NCBI GenBank assembly: GCA_029961685.1
Contig: JARWKL010000004.1
Coordinates: forward strand, 30,509,610 to 30,573,609
Direction of reading: 5' to 3'
DNA length: 64,000 bases
From: Aristolochia californica
Lineage: Eukaryota; Streptophyta; Magnoliopsida; Piperales; Aristolochiaceae
In this document: positions 62,611 to 64,000 of the stretch, piece by piece
Layout: each line of letters opens with the position of its first letter
Numbering within the stretch: position 1 is the stretch's first letter
The notes under the pieces: generated by a model
What the model saw: the letters and a program-made list of their open reading frames with translations, nothing else
What the model was told of the DNA's origin: nothing
Databases searched by the model: none
Translations under genes and position numbers: made by a program

Positions 62611-64000
62611 TAAATTTTTTTGTTAGAAATGACTTATGGTCTTGGAGTCAACACTCAGTTAAAAATGCCTCGCCCGCCCTTTTTCGATGATTATAAAACT
62701 TAATATTTAAAAAACTAAAAGAGCTTACAATCCTTAAAAATCACAGATACTTTTGGAATTATCTCTCTCTCATTTGTGCATTTCCATGTTGGATGTTCAA
62801 TTTTTTTTCGAATCCAAACTTTAGTTTTCACTCTCCCATTTTGCTCGTAAACAAAAAGATAAGGCAATTAGATCACTACAAATTAAAATTTTAGAGTTTA
62901 TGTATGCATAAAAATTGAAAAATATAATAAATTTAACTGAAGAAATTAATTTCATGCACTAAAAATGACCACCAAAATTTTGTTATCCATGTTTGGCAAA
63001 TTCCACTAGTACAGCCCCTAATAGCTTGGTGGAATTTTATAAGAAAGAGATTTATAATTGATCCTAACATGTTTTAACTATGGATATGCCTGAAACATGT
63101 TGAAGATGGGAATGATATAGTGATCCAAAAATTTCAAGGAGTTGAAAAAATTAAAGTCTCAAGCTAATGTGTGGTGGGATTTTTACCTAAGCCAAACTAT
63201 TCAGTTTTTACCTATTTACAAAAAGCGGATCTAACAAACATAGATCATCATAAATTTTTTGATTGATTTATCATGTGTAATGCCTATAATTTTTGTTAGA
63301 AATGACTTATGGTTTAAGAGTCAACACTCAATTAAAAAGGCCTAGCCAACCCTTTTCCGATGATTATAAAACCGAATATATAAAAAACTAAAAGAGTTTA
63401 CAATCCTTAAAAATCACATATACTTTTTGGAATTATCACTCTCAGCTTTTTTGCATTTCCATATTGGGTCTTCAATTTTTTTTCAAATCCAAACTTTAGT
63501 TTTCACTCTCCCATTTTTCTCGTAAACAAAAAGATAAGGCAAATAGATCACAAATTGAAAATTTTAGAGTTTATGTAAGCAAAAAAATTGAAAACAATAA
63601 TAAATGTAACTGAGGAAAATAATTTGATGAAAAAAAAATGAACACCAAAATTTATTTATCCATGTTTGGGAAATTCCTCTAGTACAACCGGTATAGCTTG
63701 GTGGACTTTTATTAGAAAGAGATTTCTAATTGATCCTAAAATTTTAAAAAAATGGATATGCATGCCTAAAACATGTTGAAGATGTGAATGATCTAATGAT
63801 TCAAAAATTTCAAAGAGTAGAAAAAATTAAATTCTAAAGTTAATGTTCGGTGGGATATTTACTAAAGCCAAACAACACAGTTTTTGCTTATTTACAAAAA
63901 GTGGACCTAACAATCATAGATCATTATAAATGTTTTGATTGATTAATGATGTGTAAAGACTATAATGTTTGTTAGAAATTACTGAAGGTTTGGGACTCAA

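Larger units (their letters stand above)
43067..64000 (-). repeat. Satellite block A(-), regular c-a-b trimer HOR (~2.03 kb)
   Basis: Monomer step averages about 675.6 bp from 42809 to 63752. Three types alternate. c has AAAACGTAATATTTAAA, TTTTTTTTCGAATCCAAAC, AGTACAGCCCCTAATAGC, GAGATTTATAATTGATCC and GATGGGAATGATATAGTG. a has AAAACCGAATATATAAA, AATTATCACTCTCAG, CTAGTACAACCCGTATAGC and GGTGGACTTTTATAAG. b has GCGAAACCTAATATATAAA, AAAAATAACAGATAC, TTTTTGCAATTATCTC, TGAGTTATGTACACAAAT, ACTTGTACAACCAATAAAAG and TACATGCGCCAAACAACCC. Trimer starts at the c hinge: 43067, 45100, 47122, 49159 (b missing), 50501, 52531, 54558, 56590, 58619, 60632 and 62666 (cut by the window end). The a monomers at about 43780, 55270 and 61350 are an older-looking subtype (GATCACAATAA) than the rest (GATCACAAATTG). 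Confidence 0.93.

Noticed and set aside
1..64000. Regular repeats as a CRISPR array
   Set aside because: Repeat units are about 670-680 bp with no spacer structure, and the composition and HORs are eukaryotic satellite-like.
1..64000. tRNA, rRNA or other structured RNA genes
   Set aside because: No stretch departs from the satellite consensus long enough to hold one; every part could be assigned to an A or B monomer.

Overview
This window is eukaryotic satellite DNA from end to end: about 95 copies of an AT-rich, non-coding monomer of roughly 670-680 bp. I see no protein-coding gene, RNA gene, recognisable transposon, CRISPR array or telomere array. The many 60-89-codon open frames are chance frames that recur because the monomer recurs. 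Long multimeric satellite arrays with higher-order repeats (HORs) and frequent C-to-T differences at CpG sites fit heterochromatin of a multicellular eukaryote. A plant is my best guess, but no diagnostic sequence fixes the organism.

Layout. Block A(+), about 1-15977, is family A in forward orientation with a ~680 bp period, many partly deleted or hybrid monomers, and local HORs of 3 or 5 monomers. Block B(+), about 15995-29544, is a diverged family in the same orientation with a ~670 bp period and a loose P-Q-R trimer HOR. Block A(-), about 29545-64000, is family A in reverse orientation. Its first part (to about 43.07 kb) is heterogeneous and contains an 8.83-kb-spaced duplication and very long C tracts. 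Its second part (43.07-64 kb) is a regular trimer HOR, c-a-b, of about 2.03 kb. Inside that lies a near-identical 9-monomer, 6,088-bp tandem duplication.

The most informative places are the block boundaries. At A(+)/B(+) there is a perfect 17-bp inverted repeat with a 12-nt loop that ordinary monomers lack, as expected from a fold-back template switch. At B(+)/A(-) the orientation flips across a 7-bp microhomology. Within family A, a G-rich (or C-rich) hinge at one fixed monomer position varies from a few bases to a 49-bp homopolymer. Several hybrid or junction events fall at this hinge. A small patch near 59.46 kb looks like gene conversion between monomers 14 repeats apart.

There are no genes to act together. 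The biology here is repeat turnover: unequal exchange, conversion, short deletion between microhomologies, and inversion. All coordinates and similarities were read by eye. Percent identities were not computed, and assembly error cannot be excluded at the homopolymers and the inversion junction.
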